Assembly: GCA_030836345.1 (NCBI GenBank)
Contig: JAURQA010000088.1
Location: 1-9,857, forward strand
Reading direction: 5' to 3'
DNA: 9,857 bases
From: Bacteroidota bacterium
Lineage (GTDB): Bacteria > Bacteroidota > Bacteroidia > NS11-12g > UBA955
Every line of letters starts with the position of its first letter. Position 1 is the stretch's first letter. Shown piece by piece: positions 1-7,327 of the stretch. The notes below the pieces were generated by a model. The model had not been told where the DNA came from. It saw only the letters and a list, made by a program, of their open reading frames with translations, and searched no databases. Made by a program: the position numbers and the translations under genes.

Positions 1-1
1 C

Positions 2-412
2 CATGAAATCAGAAATACCAAAGAAACCTTTAAACCCATTTTATTAAAAATTGCTCCAGACATTACGGAAGCTGTTGGAAAAGAAATAGCGAAGATGGCC
101 GTAACCTTTAAAGTAGATGGCTTAATTATTTCTAACACCACGATAAGCCGAGAGGGCTTAAAAGAACCCAAAAGCTCCATCGAAATCATTGGAAATGGGG
201 GTTTAAGTGGCAAAGTAATGCATGGCAAATCAACAGATGTTTTAAAAATGATGAGCGCCCTTCTTCCAAAGGATTATCCCTTAATTGGTGTGGGTGGAGT
301 TTATTCCAAAGAGACTGCGCAAAACAAACTGGATGCTGGTGCGCAACTGGCTCAGTTATATACTGGTTTTATTTATAAAGGCCCTGGTATTGTAAAACAG
401 ATTTTAGATTAA
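2..412 (+). CDS. pyrD: Dihydroorotate dehydrogenase (quinone), class 2, 3' part only
   Basis: This is the C-terminal 136 codons of PyrD; the start lies left of the window and the reading frame is open from base 2 to the TAA. The enzyme oxidises dihydroorotate to orotate in de novo pyrimidine synthesis. Class 2 members carry FMN, sit on the membrane and pass electrons to quinone. The class 2 signatures seen here, numbered from the first visible residue, are KIAPD (16-20, with the conserved Lys), DGLIISNTTISR soon after, a GGLSG segment, and the C-terminal phosphate-binding region GVGGV followed by DAGAQLAQLYTGFIYKGP. All belong to the FMN-binding half of the TIM barrel. The gene ends 15 bp from the convergent radical SAM gene. 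The ATG at 95 is internal and is not the start. The family call is firm; the N-terminal membrane helix that would confirm class 2 is outside the window. Confidence 0.95.
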   Translation, partial: HEIRNTKETFKPILLKIAPDITEAVGKEIAKMAVTFKVDGLIISNTTISREGLKEPKSSIEIIGNGGLSGKVMHGKSTDVLKMMSALLPKDYPLIGVGGVYSKETAQNKLDAGAQLAQLYTGFIYKGPGIVKQILD

Positions 413-427
413 AAAGCATTACACATG

Positions 428-1450
428 CTATAACCAAACCTTAAGGCCTTCGCTGCAATTACTGCAAATGTCAATGTTTTTTCGACCTCCTTTAATTTTA
501 GTTCTAAAGTCTTTATAGCCCTTCCCACTCCATATTTCTTTAAAGGTTTTATCGTCCAAATTACCCAGCTGATGTTCTGCATCTTTATCAAAACAACAAG
601 GGACTACATTTCCATCCCAAGTAACTACTGGATTGGTCCAGAGCCGTTTGCAATGACTGGTCATGGATGCTTTTAACTGAAGCTTTTCTCCATCTACATC
701 ATATCTCCGGTATTTAGGATCCTCAGGGAGCCAATCGGCAGAGTTTCCGTCATCATAAATTTGCGCAGATTTAATTCGAACCTCATCCACCCCAATTCTT
801 CTAGCCTCTTTCTTTACGGCATTTACCTCATGTTCATTGTGAGCAAATACAATGAATTGCCAAATGATATGTGTTTGGCTATTCTGGGCCTTCCTCTTGG
901 CTTCAACCAAGTTCTTGGTTCCTTCGATCACTTTGTCAAGATGTCCTTCTAGCCTATATTTCTCAAAGGTTTCCTGACTTAACCCATCAATGCTAATGAT
1001 CAGCTGATTGATACCACTATCAATGGTTTTTGCTGCCCTTTTTTTATCTAAAAAATGGGCATTGGTACTGGTTGCTACAAATAGTCTCTTTTTCCTGGCA
1101 TATTTAACTAAATCATAAAATCTAGGGTTGAGGTAAGGTTCTCCCTGAAAATAAAGCGTTAAATACGCGGTGGTTTTATGAATATCATCCACATATTTCT
1201 CAAAATTTTCCACTGATATCTTACCGGTATCCCTATTGAAAATTTTGAGCCCACTGGGACAATGAGGGCAACGCAAATTACAAGCTGTGGTGGGTTCAAT
1301 TGCTATGCTATAGGGCAAACCCCAAACGTATGTTTTATTGCCTAGCTTACTTAAGAAATACGAAGTGCTAATTTTTACAGCATTCCAAAAACGTTGGTAG
1401 TAAAAAAAAGTTTTGAGGATTCTCCATGTATTTAAATCGAGCCGGCTCAT
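428..1450 (-). CDS. Radical SAM/SPASM domain protein, substrate unknown
   Basis: This 340-residue protein has an N-terminal radical SAM core and a C-terminal SPASM-type extension. The SAM-binding [4Fe-4S] motif is C57-x3-C61-x2-C64 (CNLRCPHC). QGEP at 102-105 is the variant of the GGEP SAM-binding motif, and ISIDG follows in the next part of the barrel. Extra cysteines at 267, 285, 286, 329 and 332 (SHC, PCC, CSNC) match a SPASM or twitch-like auxiliary cluster. The protein should therefore carry out radical chemistry on a peptide, protein or small substrate, but the sequence does not show which. No small precursor-peptide gene lies next to it. ATG at 1450 is preferred because a TATTTTTG promoter element sits 7 nt upstream. 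The gene is divergent from the FAD oxidoreductase and convergent with pyrD. The superfamily call is firm and the function is open. Confidence 0.9.
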   Translation of the reverse strand: MSRLDLNTWRILKTFFYYQRFWNAVKISTSYFLSKLGNKTYVWGLPYSIAIEPTTACNLRCPHCPSGLKIFNRDTGKISVENFEKYVDDIHKTTAYLTLYFQGEPYLNPRFYDLVKYARKKRLFVATSTNAHFLDKKRAAKTIDSGINQLIISIDGLSQETFEKYRLEGHLDKVIEGTKNLVEAKRKAQNSQTHIIWQFIVFAHNEHEVNAVKKEARRIGVDEVRIKSAQIYDDGNSADWLPEDPKYRRYDVDGEKLQLKASMTSHCKRLWTNPVVTWDGNVVPCCFDKDAEHQLGNLDDKTFKEIWSGKGYKDFRTKIKGGRKNIDICSNCSEGLKVWL

Positions 1451-1457
1451 CGAATAA

Positions 1458-1465
1458 CAAAAATA
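1458..1465 (-). promoter_or_regulatory. -7 promoter element (TAnnTTTG) of the radical SAM gene
   Basis: The minus strand reads TATTTTTG, a perfect match to the Bacteroidota -7 consensus TAnnTTTG. Seven bases separate it from the ATG at 1450, so transcription should start at or just before the start codon. I see no clear -33 TTTG at the usual distance. Confidence 0.5.
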
Positions 1466-1500
1466 GGTTTATTCATGCCTAAAGCATCATTGCTGAATTG

Positions 1501-1508
1501 TATTTTTG
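1501..1508 (+). promoter_or_regulatory. -7 promoter element (TAnnTTTG) of the FAD oxidoreductase gene
   Basis: The plus strand reads TATTTTTG, matching the Bacteroidota -7 consensus, with 6 bases before the ATG at 1515. A transcript starting about 5 nt downstream would have almost no 5' leader. The element contains the TTG at 1506, which argues against that codon as the start. No convincing -33 box is visible. Confidence 0.5.
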
Positions 1509-1514
1509 CAATTC

Positions 1515-2654
1515 ATGAGCCATCAAATAAGTTATTGGGAAAAAGCATTTTACGATCAAGCAGACATTGTAATTGTAGGAGCTGGCTTGGTTGGGATTCA
1601 ATCTGCTATTGCTCTAAAAGCAGCCATGCCAAAAAGAAAAGTTTGGATTTTTGATAAATCTGCACCGGGTGAAGGTGCAAATTTGAGAAATGCTGGGTTT
1701 GCTTGCTTTGGAAATATTGGAGAAATTGCAGATGATGCGAAACGCATGGGAATGGATGAAGCCATTGCCTTATATAGAAAAAGATTTGAGGGGTTCCAAA
1801 AACTAAAAGAAACCGTTTCCGAAGGCCAAATGGGCTTTGAACAATCGGGGGGATTCGAAGTTTTTAGAAAAGGCCAAGAGGCCGAATATGAAGGATTACT
1901 CAATGAAATAGACCAAATAAATGAGGGACTCTTTGACCTTCATCAGAAGAATACCTTTTTACCAAAACCTACGGCTCGTCTTAAGATTAATAGTGCCGAA
2001 AACGGGTTTTACACCCCCTTTGAGGGAACCGTTCAAACGCATTTACTTATGCACGCCCTGCGCAATAAAGCTCAATCATTAGGGGTTGAATTTTACGAGG
2101 GATTTGAAGTAGAGGCCATAGAACCCGTAAGTCTAGATAGACATTTAGTAAAAAGCGTTAAAGGACATTCCATTGAATGTAGAGTGGTTTTGGTTTGCAC
2201 CAATGCCTGGGCCAATGATTTACTTGATACGGAAGATATTAAACCCGCACGTGGTCAAGTGATTGTTACTTCTCCCATTGCCACCATCCCCTGGCGTGGA
2301 CTCATCCATTGCGATAAGGGATATATTTATGCAAGAACCTTGGGTACTCGAATTTTGATTGGAGGAGGACGCAATGTTGATTTTAAGAATGAAGAAACCA
2401 CGGTTCAAAAATCCAACGAAAAAATTACGGACTATCTCCAAGAGTTTATAAAGGATGTTCTTACCGATGAGCAAGACTTCTCTGTTGACTATGAATGGGC
2501 TGGCATTATGGGGATGAGCGAGAGCAGAGCCCCAATAGTGAAAGAAGTAAGCGGAGGATTATATTGTGGCATTCGTTTGGGAGGGATGGGTTTGGCTTTG
2601 AGTGCCGAAGTGGCCAACCAACTATCTGAATTAGTGTTAGAAAAATACCACTAG
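1515..2654 (+). CDS. FAD-dependent oxidoreductase, DAO (D-amino acid oxidase-like) family
   Basis: The protein is 379 residues from the ATG at 1515. The N-terminal Rossmann motif is VIVGAGLVG (GxGxxG at 22-27), and WIFDK places an acidic residue (D47) at the end of beta strand 2 to hold the FAD ribose. GANLRNAGFACFG (54-66) is the DAO-family NAG loop next to the flavin. The C-terminal FAD-closing segment is GIRLGGMGLALS (about 352-363). No signal peptide or membrane segment is visible. Family members oxidise amines, amino acids or sarcosine-like substrates, and the sequence does not identify which applies here. The in-frame TTG nine bases upstream lies inside the -7 element, so ATG is the better start. 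The gene stands alone: it is divergent from the radical SAM gene, and recJ, 89 bp downstream, has its own promoter. Confidence 0.88.
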   Translation: MSHQISYWEKAFYDQADIVIVGAGLVGIQSAIALKAAMPKRKVWIFDKSAPGEGANLRNAGFACFGNIGEIADDAKRMGMDEAIALYRKRFEGFQKLKETVSEGQMGFEQSGGFEVFRKGQEAEYEGLLNEIDQINEGLFDLHQKNTFLPKPTARLKINSAENGFYTPFEGTVQTHLLMHALRNKAQSLGVEFYEGFEVEAIEPVSLDRHLVKSVKGHSIECRVVLVCTNAWANDLLDTEDIKPARGQVIVTSPIATIPWRGLIHCDKGYIYARTLGTRILIGGGRNVDFKNEETTVQKSNEKITDYLQEFIKDVLTDEQDFSVDYEWAGIMGMSESRAPIVKEVSGGLYCGIRLGGMGLALSAEVANQLSELVLEKYH

Positions 2655-2703
2655 CCTTTCCCTTTCGCATTCATTTATTTTTATCAAAAAACAATATTTG
2701 CCT

Positions 2704-2733
2704 TTTGTTTGAGCAAAAAATGTGAGTACTTTG
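2704..2733 (+). promoter_or_regulatory. Promoter of recJ, -33 and -7 elements
   Basis: TTTG at 2704-2707 and TACTTTG at 2727-2733 are separated by 19 bp, the spacing typical of Bacteroidota primary-sigma promoters. The -7 box is one base shorter than the TAnnTTTG consensus. Start of transcription near 2738-2740 would leave a leader of only a few bases before the ATG at 2744. Confidence 0.45.
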
Positions 2734-2734
2734 C

Positions 2735-2740
2735 AGGAGG
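2735..2740 (+). promoter_or_regulatory. AGGAGG upstream of recJ, possible Shine-Dalgarno
   Basis: A perfect AGGAGG ends three bases before the recJ ATG. That is closer than the usual 5-9 nt, and strong SD sequences are uncommon in this phylum. If transcription starts where the promoter predicts, the motif would be wholly or partly missing from the mRNA, so its role is doubtful. Confidence 0.3.
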
Positions 2741-2743
2741 TAT

Positions 2744-4453
2744 ATGTATTATAAGTGGCGTAAGAAAGAAGCAGTAAATCCAGCCCTTGTAGAGCATATT
2801 TCCGCGTCAATAAATGTTAATTCTTTCCTTTCTAAGATTTTAGTTCAGCGAAATATTGAGGATTATGAAACGGCAAAATCTTTCTTCAACCCATTAAAAT
2901 CAGAATTGCATGACCCTTTCCTCATGAAGGATATGGATTTGGCAATTGACCGTATTCAAGAAGCATTAAATAACGGCGAGAACATTCTTATTTATGGAGA
3001 TTATGATGTGGACGGAACCACTTCCGTTTCTCTCGTATATACTTTTTTAAAGACCTATACCCCAAATATTGACTACTACGTTCCAGACCGCTTTAAGGAA
3101 GGATACGGAATTAGTGTAGAAGGCATTGCCTATGCGGTAGAAAACAAGGTAGACTTAATGATTGCCTTAGATTGCGGGATTCGTTCCGTGGACATTACAA
3201 TGCTTGCCAAAGAGAAAGGCATTGATATGATTATTTGCGATCATCATTTGCCAGGAGATACCTTACCAAATGCAGTTGCCGTACTTGACCCTAAACGCAA
3301 GGATTGCGAATATCCATTTAAAGAACTTTCTGGCTGCGGCATTGGCTTTAAACTTATTCAAGCCTTTGCTCAAGATAAAGGATTGCCCTTTGAGAGTATT
3401 GAAGATTACTTGGATCTTGTTGTGGTAAGCATTGCTAGCGATTTGGTGGATATTAGAGGCGAAAATCGAGTACTGGCCTATTATGGCCTTAAAAAGCTCA
3501 ATAGTGCTCCAAGAATGGGCTTGCAAGCCTTAATTGGTGAAGTTCCTGTAGGCAAGAGTTTTACCATCAGTGATATTGTTTTTTCCATTGGACCTAAAAT
3601 AAATGCAGCGGGTAGAATAGCGCATGCGCGAAATGCGGTTGAATTGCTTATTGCCAATGATTTTTACGAAGCTGAAAAACTCACGGATGTGCTTCATAAA
3701 AACAATGATGAACGCAAAGAAACCGATAGCGACATTACCATAGAGGCCATTAAACAATTGGACGAGGACTCCTCATTTGCTGCAAAAAAATCAACGGTTA
3801 TCTACGGAGACCAGTGGAGCAAAGGAGTGTTAGGAATTGTTGCCAGTCGATTGGTTGAACAGTACTACAAACCCACCGTTGTTTTTAGCCAGATAGAAGA
3901 TCAACTCACCGGTTCTGCCCGATCGATAAAGAACTTTGATATCCATACGGCCATTGGCCAATGTGGGGATTTGGTAGAACAATTTGGAGGGCATATGTAT
4001 GCCGCTGGACTCACCATCAAAAAAGAGAATTTTAATGCATTCCAAGAACGCTTCGAGACAATAGCCATGAAGCAGCTTGAGAAACAAGAGCTGGTTCCTG
4101 AAGTGGAATATGATATAGAACTTCCCCTAGATGCCATTACCGAAAAATTTGTTGAAATTTTAGATCGCATGGAGCCCTTTGGCCCGGGGAATATGATGCC
4201 TGTTTTTCGTAGCAATGGATTTACTCGCTCTACTAGAGCTCGTGTTCTTAAAGAAAAACACCTAAAATTTACCCTTGTGAATGAGGCCGGCCATTACTTT
4301 GATGTTATTGGATTTAGCTTGGGAGATAAAATGCATATTATTGAAAGCGGAAAACCCTTTGATATCTGCTACTCTTTAGAATACAATGTATTTAGAGGCG
4401 AGCGAAAAATTCAAATGAAACTTAAAGATATTAAGTTCTCTAACGAAGAATAA
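2744..4453 (+). CDS. recJ: Single-stranded-DNA-specific exonuclease RecJ
   Basis: The protein has 569 residues, a normal length for bacterial RecJ. RecJ degrades single-stranded DNA 5' to 3' in the cytoplasm, using Mn2+/Mg2+, in RecF-pathway recombination, base excision repair and mismatch repair. The DHH phosphoesterase motifs are intact: IYGDYDVDGTTS (83-94, with D86, D88, D90), ALDCG (D143), CDHH (D166, H167, H168) and VSIASDLVD (D233). The DHHA1 domain follows, with STVIYGDQWSKGVLGIVASR (350-369) and FGGHMYAAG (414-422). The remainder matches the C-terminal OB-fold region that binds single-stranded DNA, including EPFGPGNMMPVF (477-488). All metal-binding residues appear to be present, so the enzyme should be active. 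It is transcribed from its own promoter and converges on the DUF2130 gene, 41 bp away. Confidence 0.97.
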   Translation: MYYKWRKKEAVNPALVEHISASINVNSFLSKILVQRNIEDYETAKSFFNPLKSELHDPFLMKDMDLAIDRIQEALNNGENILIYGDYDVDGTTSVSLVYTFLKTYTPNIDYYVPDRFKEGYGISVEGIAYAVENKVDLMIALDCGIRSVDITMLAKEKGIDMIICDHHLPGDTLPNAVAVLDPKRKDCEYPFKELSGCGIGFKLIQAFAQDKGLPFESIEDYLDLVVVSIASDLVDIRGENRVLAYYGLKKLNSAPRMGLQALIGEVPVGKSFTISDIVFSIGPKINAAGRIAHARNAVELLIANDFYEAEKLTDVLHKNNDERKETDSDITIEAIKQLDEDSSFAAKKSTVIYGDQWSKGVLGIVASRLVEQYYKPTVVFSQIEDQLTGSARSIKNFDIHTAIGQCGDLVEQFGGHMYAAGLTIKKENFNAFQERFETIAMKQLEKQELVPEVEYDIELPLDAITEKFVEILDRMEPFGPGNMMPVFRSNGFTRSTRARVLKEKHLKFTLVNEAGHYFDVIGFSLGDKMHIIESGKPFDICYSLEYNVFRGERKIQMKLKDIKFSNEE

Positions 4454-4460
4454 ATAGGTA

Positions 4461-4487
4461 TTTAAGATATTCTGAGAATATACTAAA
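4461..4487. terminator. Possible hairpin between convergent recJ and DUF2130 genes
   Basis: ATATTC (4467-4472) and GAATAT (4476-4481) form a 6-bp stem with a TGA loop. After a 2-base internal mismatch, TTTA and TAAA extend the stem outward to 4461 and 4487. It sits between two convergent stop codons, where a shared terminator is expected. The stem is AT-rich and lacks a clear T-tract, so support is weak. Confidence 0.3.
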
Positions 4488-4494
4488 CCCACAT

Positions 4495-5736
4495 TTACTC
4501 TTCCTCTGCTGAGGCATCTGGCAATTGCAGTACTGCACTTGTTTCCAGCGCATTCCCAGCAATTCCTTTAATTGAACCAAATAGTGAGGATATATTTTCT
4601 TGCACCACCCACATTTGCTTTTCGCGCGTAGCCCAAATCTTATGCATGGCTTTTTTTTCTGAATTCAATTGGCTTTGCATGCCATCGTAATTTTCGACAA
4701 TGCGTTGAATGTTTTGCACAAACTCATTGCTCGTTAAATAGGAGTAAAGCAATTCCATCTTATCTCCTTTATTCTCCTCTGCAGACTTAACAGATTGAGT
4801 TTTAATAAGCATTTCACGCAGCACAAAGCTTAGGCTTTTCACTTCGTGGAATCCACAAATCCATACTCCATCCTTCTCTCCAAATCGATCCATTCCCTTC
4901 GGAAAAGTCTCCGTAACTAAGACGGCAATATCTGCTTTGCATTGAATTTGATCCTGCTTAAGTTTATCAATCCAATTGCCTCCAAAATCCTTGGTGCGTT
5001 TGCTCTCATACACTATACTTCCACAGGATTGTTGGCGCTTATTTACCACCGTTTGTATGCAATCTGCTCCACGAACCCCTTTAGACACCTCCTCTATAGA
5101 ATCAAAAGGATAGGTACTCATCAACAATTCCTCCAAGGCCAACTCCTGAACCTCTCCTTGCATTTGCATGCTGCCCTGCTCCGCTTTACGCTTCATCTCA
5201 TCAATGAGCTTTTTCTGGTCTTCTAATTGTTTCTGGTATTCTTTTTCCTTGAGTGCATTCGCCTCTCGTTCCTTTTCTCTTCCCTTCTGCTCAATCTCCT
5301 TCTGCTTCTCGAGCATCTGCTTTTGAACACGCAGTTCCATCTCCTCCGCCTGCTCCTTCAACTCATTTTCACGCTTTAATAAATCTATTTCTTGCGCTCT
5401 TAAATTTTTATTTTCTTCCTGCTTCTTCTCATTCTCTTCCACTAAGGACTTAATGCGTTGCTCAAAACTTTCCTGTGTCGAAAGACGAATCCGCTCTTTT
5501 TCCTTCTCCATCTCCTTCGCTAACTTATCCTTAAACAATTCATTTTCCTTTTCTTTTAATTGCCTAAAGGTTTCTCTCTCCCCATTCAGTTTTTCGCGCT
5601 CTGCATTAAACGTTTTCGCCTGCTCCGCCACTTTCTTCTCATACTCCTCTCTAAAGTGCGCCTCCAACTTGCCAGCCAATGCTTCTTCTACATCAAAATT
5701 GTGCCCACAATTGGGGCATTTTATTTTATCCGTCAT
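4495..5736 (-). CDS. DUF2130 protein: zinc knuckle, coiled coil, nuclease-like C-terminus
   Basis: The protein has 413 residues in three parts. Residues 7-12 are CPNCGH, a single CxxC zinc knuckle. Residues about 28-188 are very rich in Glu, Lys and Gln with almost no Pro or Gly, giving a long coiled coil. From about 193 comes the DUF2130 domain: GEVQELALEELL (194-205), FDSIEEVSKGVRGAD (211-225) and IVYESKRTKDF (241-251), then the WIDKLKQDQIQCKADIAVLVT stretch. The order E195/E198/E202, D225, E244-x-K246 resembles a PD-(D/E)xK nuclease active site. That is my inference from the motif; the family has no established function that I know of. The coiled coil suggests self-association or a scaffold role. 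Its ATG overlaps the upstream gene's stop as ATGA, so the two are probably co-transcribed and translationally coupled. It ends opposite recJ. The domain call is firm and the nuclease role tentative. Confidence 0.85.
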   Translation of the reverse strand: MTDKIKCPNCGHNFDVEEALAGKLEAHFREEYEKKVAEQAKTFNAEREKLNGERETFRQLKEKENELFKDKLAKEMEKEKERIRLSTQESFEQRIKSLVEENEKKQEENKNLRAQEIDLLKRENELKEQAEEMELRVQKQMLEKQKEIEQKGREKEREANALKEKEYQKQLEDQKKLIDEMKRKAEQGSMQMQGEVQELALEELLMSTYPFDSIEEVSKGVRGADCIQTVVNKRQQSCGSIVYESKRTKDFGGNWIDKLKQDQIQCKADIAVLVTETFPKGMDRFGEKDGVWICGFHEVKSLSFVLREMLIKTQSVKSAEENKGDKMELLYSYLTSNEFVQNIQRIVENYDGMQSQLNSEKKAMHKIWATREKQMWVVQENISSLFGSIKGIAGNALETSAVLQLPDASAEEE

Positions 5737-7199
5737 TTTATTTTCTCAAAGAGTATCACATCATGAATGGAGTCAATATCACTCTTATACTCCATTATTT
5801 TTTTATAATTAGACATTCCAAGCATGACCCCTTTAGGCTTTCCACCCTCTCGGGCTGCATGAACGCCGTCCCAAATAACAATGGTATTTTCTGGCATATA
5901 ATCCTTCTTAGGATCTGGGTCAATGCTCCACAAATACGTGGCTTTGGCCTTATCAAAAGACGCCCAAGGATCTGTGTCATTGCGCACATGCACCACAGGT
6001 AGTTGATGCACCTGGTGGTACTCTTTATATGGACTCGTATTTATAAAAGATAAGGCTTTTTTCAACTGCGGCTCGATCCGATTGGCAGGGATAGATACCT
6101 CACTTTTCCAAGGGAACGGAGTGCCACTGCCTTTGTATCCCGAATAAATGCAAGACCCGGCTAATAGAACCACCAATGCTTGCCGGTATCTTTTAATATC
6201 AATAAAACACAGTTTATGCAGCGCATAAGATGCCAATACTGCAGAGCAAGGAGCCACCACATAAAATACCCGTGTAAGTCCATTGCTTCCAAACATCCCA
6301 AAAACCCAAATGATCGTATGAGCCATAAAAAAACCTAAAAGAACGGGAGCCAATAACCAAAAGGAATAGACCGATCTAAATTCTGCCGTTTTGTTGCGCA
6401 ACATTCGCCCCATATAAACCACCAATAGAACCAAAGAAATAGCCGTTAGCAATGTGATTACAATGCCCCAAATACTTTTTTGAGCCTCCAAATAGTGGAA
6501 CCAACCGCCATGGCCCCAATCGCGACCAGAACTCTGTTCTTTAAAATAAGGATTGCTTGAAATAAACCATTTAAAATCACCATAAAATAATTTGCCAAGC
6601 ACAGAAAAAACAAGGGAACCAATAGCAAAAAAGGCAATTTTAATATACTTGCGCGAGGCAATAAAATAAATCAAAATACCCAAAAGTAAGACCCAGCCCT
6701 CCGTCCTAAAAAAGGGCAGAAATGAGGTAAGTAAAGCCGCCCACGTAAATCTATTATCGGCTAATAGATATAGAATAATAGACAGAACCATGGCATTTAA
6801 TGGTTCCGTTAATGCAGAAATGGTATTCCCAAAAACAATGGGCTGAAAAACATAAAAAAGAACCGCCATCCACGGAAACAATATGGATAGTTTTCGCGCT
6901 GTTTTGTAACAGAAAAATGCGCCAATCAAGCAGCACAAGACATTAAATACATACATACCATTCATTCCAAATTTTGCAAATGGAATGGTGGGAATGGTAA
7001 ACAGCGTTTTGCCCCATTGGTCCCAAATTAAATCGGGATGAGTGGGCGCCCATCGGGCAAACAAATAGTGATTCCAACTATCCATGCCACCGGCCGGCCA
7101 TCCCATTTGTTTCCAGATTAGGAAAAACAAAAGTGCCGAAAACAGCAAACTCAAACCTGCGGCAAAGCCATTTTTTATTCGTGTAGGAACAAAACGCAT
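5733..7199 (-). CDS. Multi-pass membrane protein, probable GT-C-type glycosyltransferase
   Basis: This 488-residue protein has roughly ten hydrophobic segments between residues 12 and 353 and a soluble C-terminal tail of about 135 residues. The first segment (about 12-30) is followed by a loop containing GGMDSWNHYLFAR (37-49). An acidic residue in the first extracytoplasmic loop, here D40, is typical of GT-C enzymes, which use lipid-phosphate sugars at the membrane. SALTEPL (128-134) and FRTEGW (164-169) also occur in PMT/ArnT-like membrane transferases. I cannot name the sugar donor or acceptor, and a non-catalytic membrane protein is possible. The tail has WSIDPDP and VIWDG segments and is probably extracytoplasmic. 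A degenerate -7-like TACTTCG (minus strand, 7206-7212) lies 6 nt before the ATG. The stop overlaps the DUF2130 start by four bases (ATGA). Confidence 0.65.
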   Translation of the reverse strand: MRFVPTRIKNGFAAGLSLLFSALLFFLIWKQMGWPAGGMDSWNHYLFARWAPTHPDLIWDQWGKTLFTIPTIPFAKFGMNGMYVFNVLCCLIGAFFCYKTARKLSILFPWMAVLFYVFQPIVFGNTISALTEPLNAMVLSIILYLLADNRFTWAALLTSFLPFFRTEGWVLLLGILIYFIASRKYIKIAFFAIGSLVFSVLGKLFYGDFKWFISSNPYFKEQSSGRDWGHGGWFHYLEAQKSIWGIVITLLTAISLVLLVVYMGRMLRNKTAEFRSVYSFWLLAPVLLGFFMAHTIIWVFGMFGSNGLTRVFYVVAPCSAVLASYALHKLCFIDIKRYRQALVVLLAGSCIYSGYKGSGTPFPWKSEVSIPANRIEPQLKKALSFINTSPYKEYHQVHQLPVVHVRNDTDPWASFDKAKATYLWSIDPDPKKDYMPENTIVIWDGVHAAREGGKPKGVMLGMSNYKKIMEYKSDIDSIHDVILFEKIK

Positions 7200-7276
7200 C
7201 TCTTGCGAAGTAAATCATAATTACTGGGCAATAAAATTCAATTTCTCAACAGATTTTATATTGTATTTTGAGAATC

Positions 7277-7306
7277 AAAAAAGCCCCATTTAAATGAGGC
7301 TTTTTT
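7277..7306. terminator. Bidirectional intrinsic terminator
   Basis: AAAAAAGCC (7277-7285) pairs with GGCTTTTTT (7298-7306). After one mismatch the stem continues with CAT/ATG toward a small AT loop. The T-run follows the stem on both strands. It lies 21 bp beyond the stop of the minus-strand leucine-type dehydrogenase, which it should terminate. It insulates the downstream GT-C/DUF2130 operon from read-through. Confidence 0.8.
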
Positions 7307-7327
7307 ATATCATTGTTTGCTTTATTC

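Noticed and set aside
95..97. ATG as the start of a short independent gene
   Set aside because: The frame is open upstream to the window edge and the upstream residues match PyrD, so this is an internal methionine of a truncated gene.
415..429. Hairpin AGCAT/ATGCT between the convergent pyrD and radical SAM genes as a terminator
   Set aside because: The stem is only 5 bp, AT-rich, lacks a T-tract and overlaps a stop codon. Too weak to annotate.
1506..1514. TTG start extending the FAD oxidoreductase by three residues
   Set aside because: The TTG lies inside the TATTTTTG promoter element, and an ATG follows nine bases later at the natural start of the protein.
428..1514. RiPP biosynthetic cluster around the SPASM radical SAM gene
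   Set aside because: No small precursor-peptide ORF, peptidase or exporter is adjacent. The neighbours are pyrD and a flavoenzyme.
5253..5812. Plus-strand open frames rich in Ser, Leu and Phe
   Set aside because: They are antisense shadows of the Glu/Lys-rich coiled coil of the DUF2130 gene, whose codon bias keeps opposite frames open.
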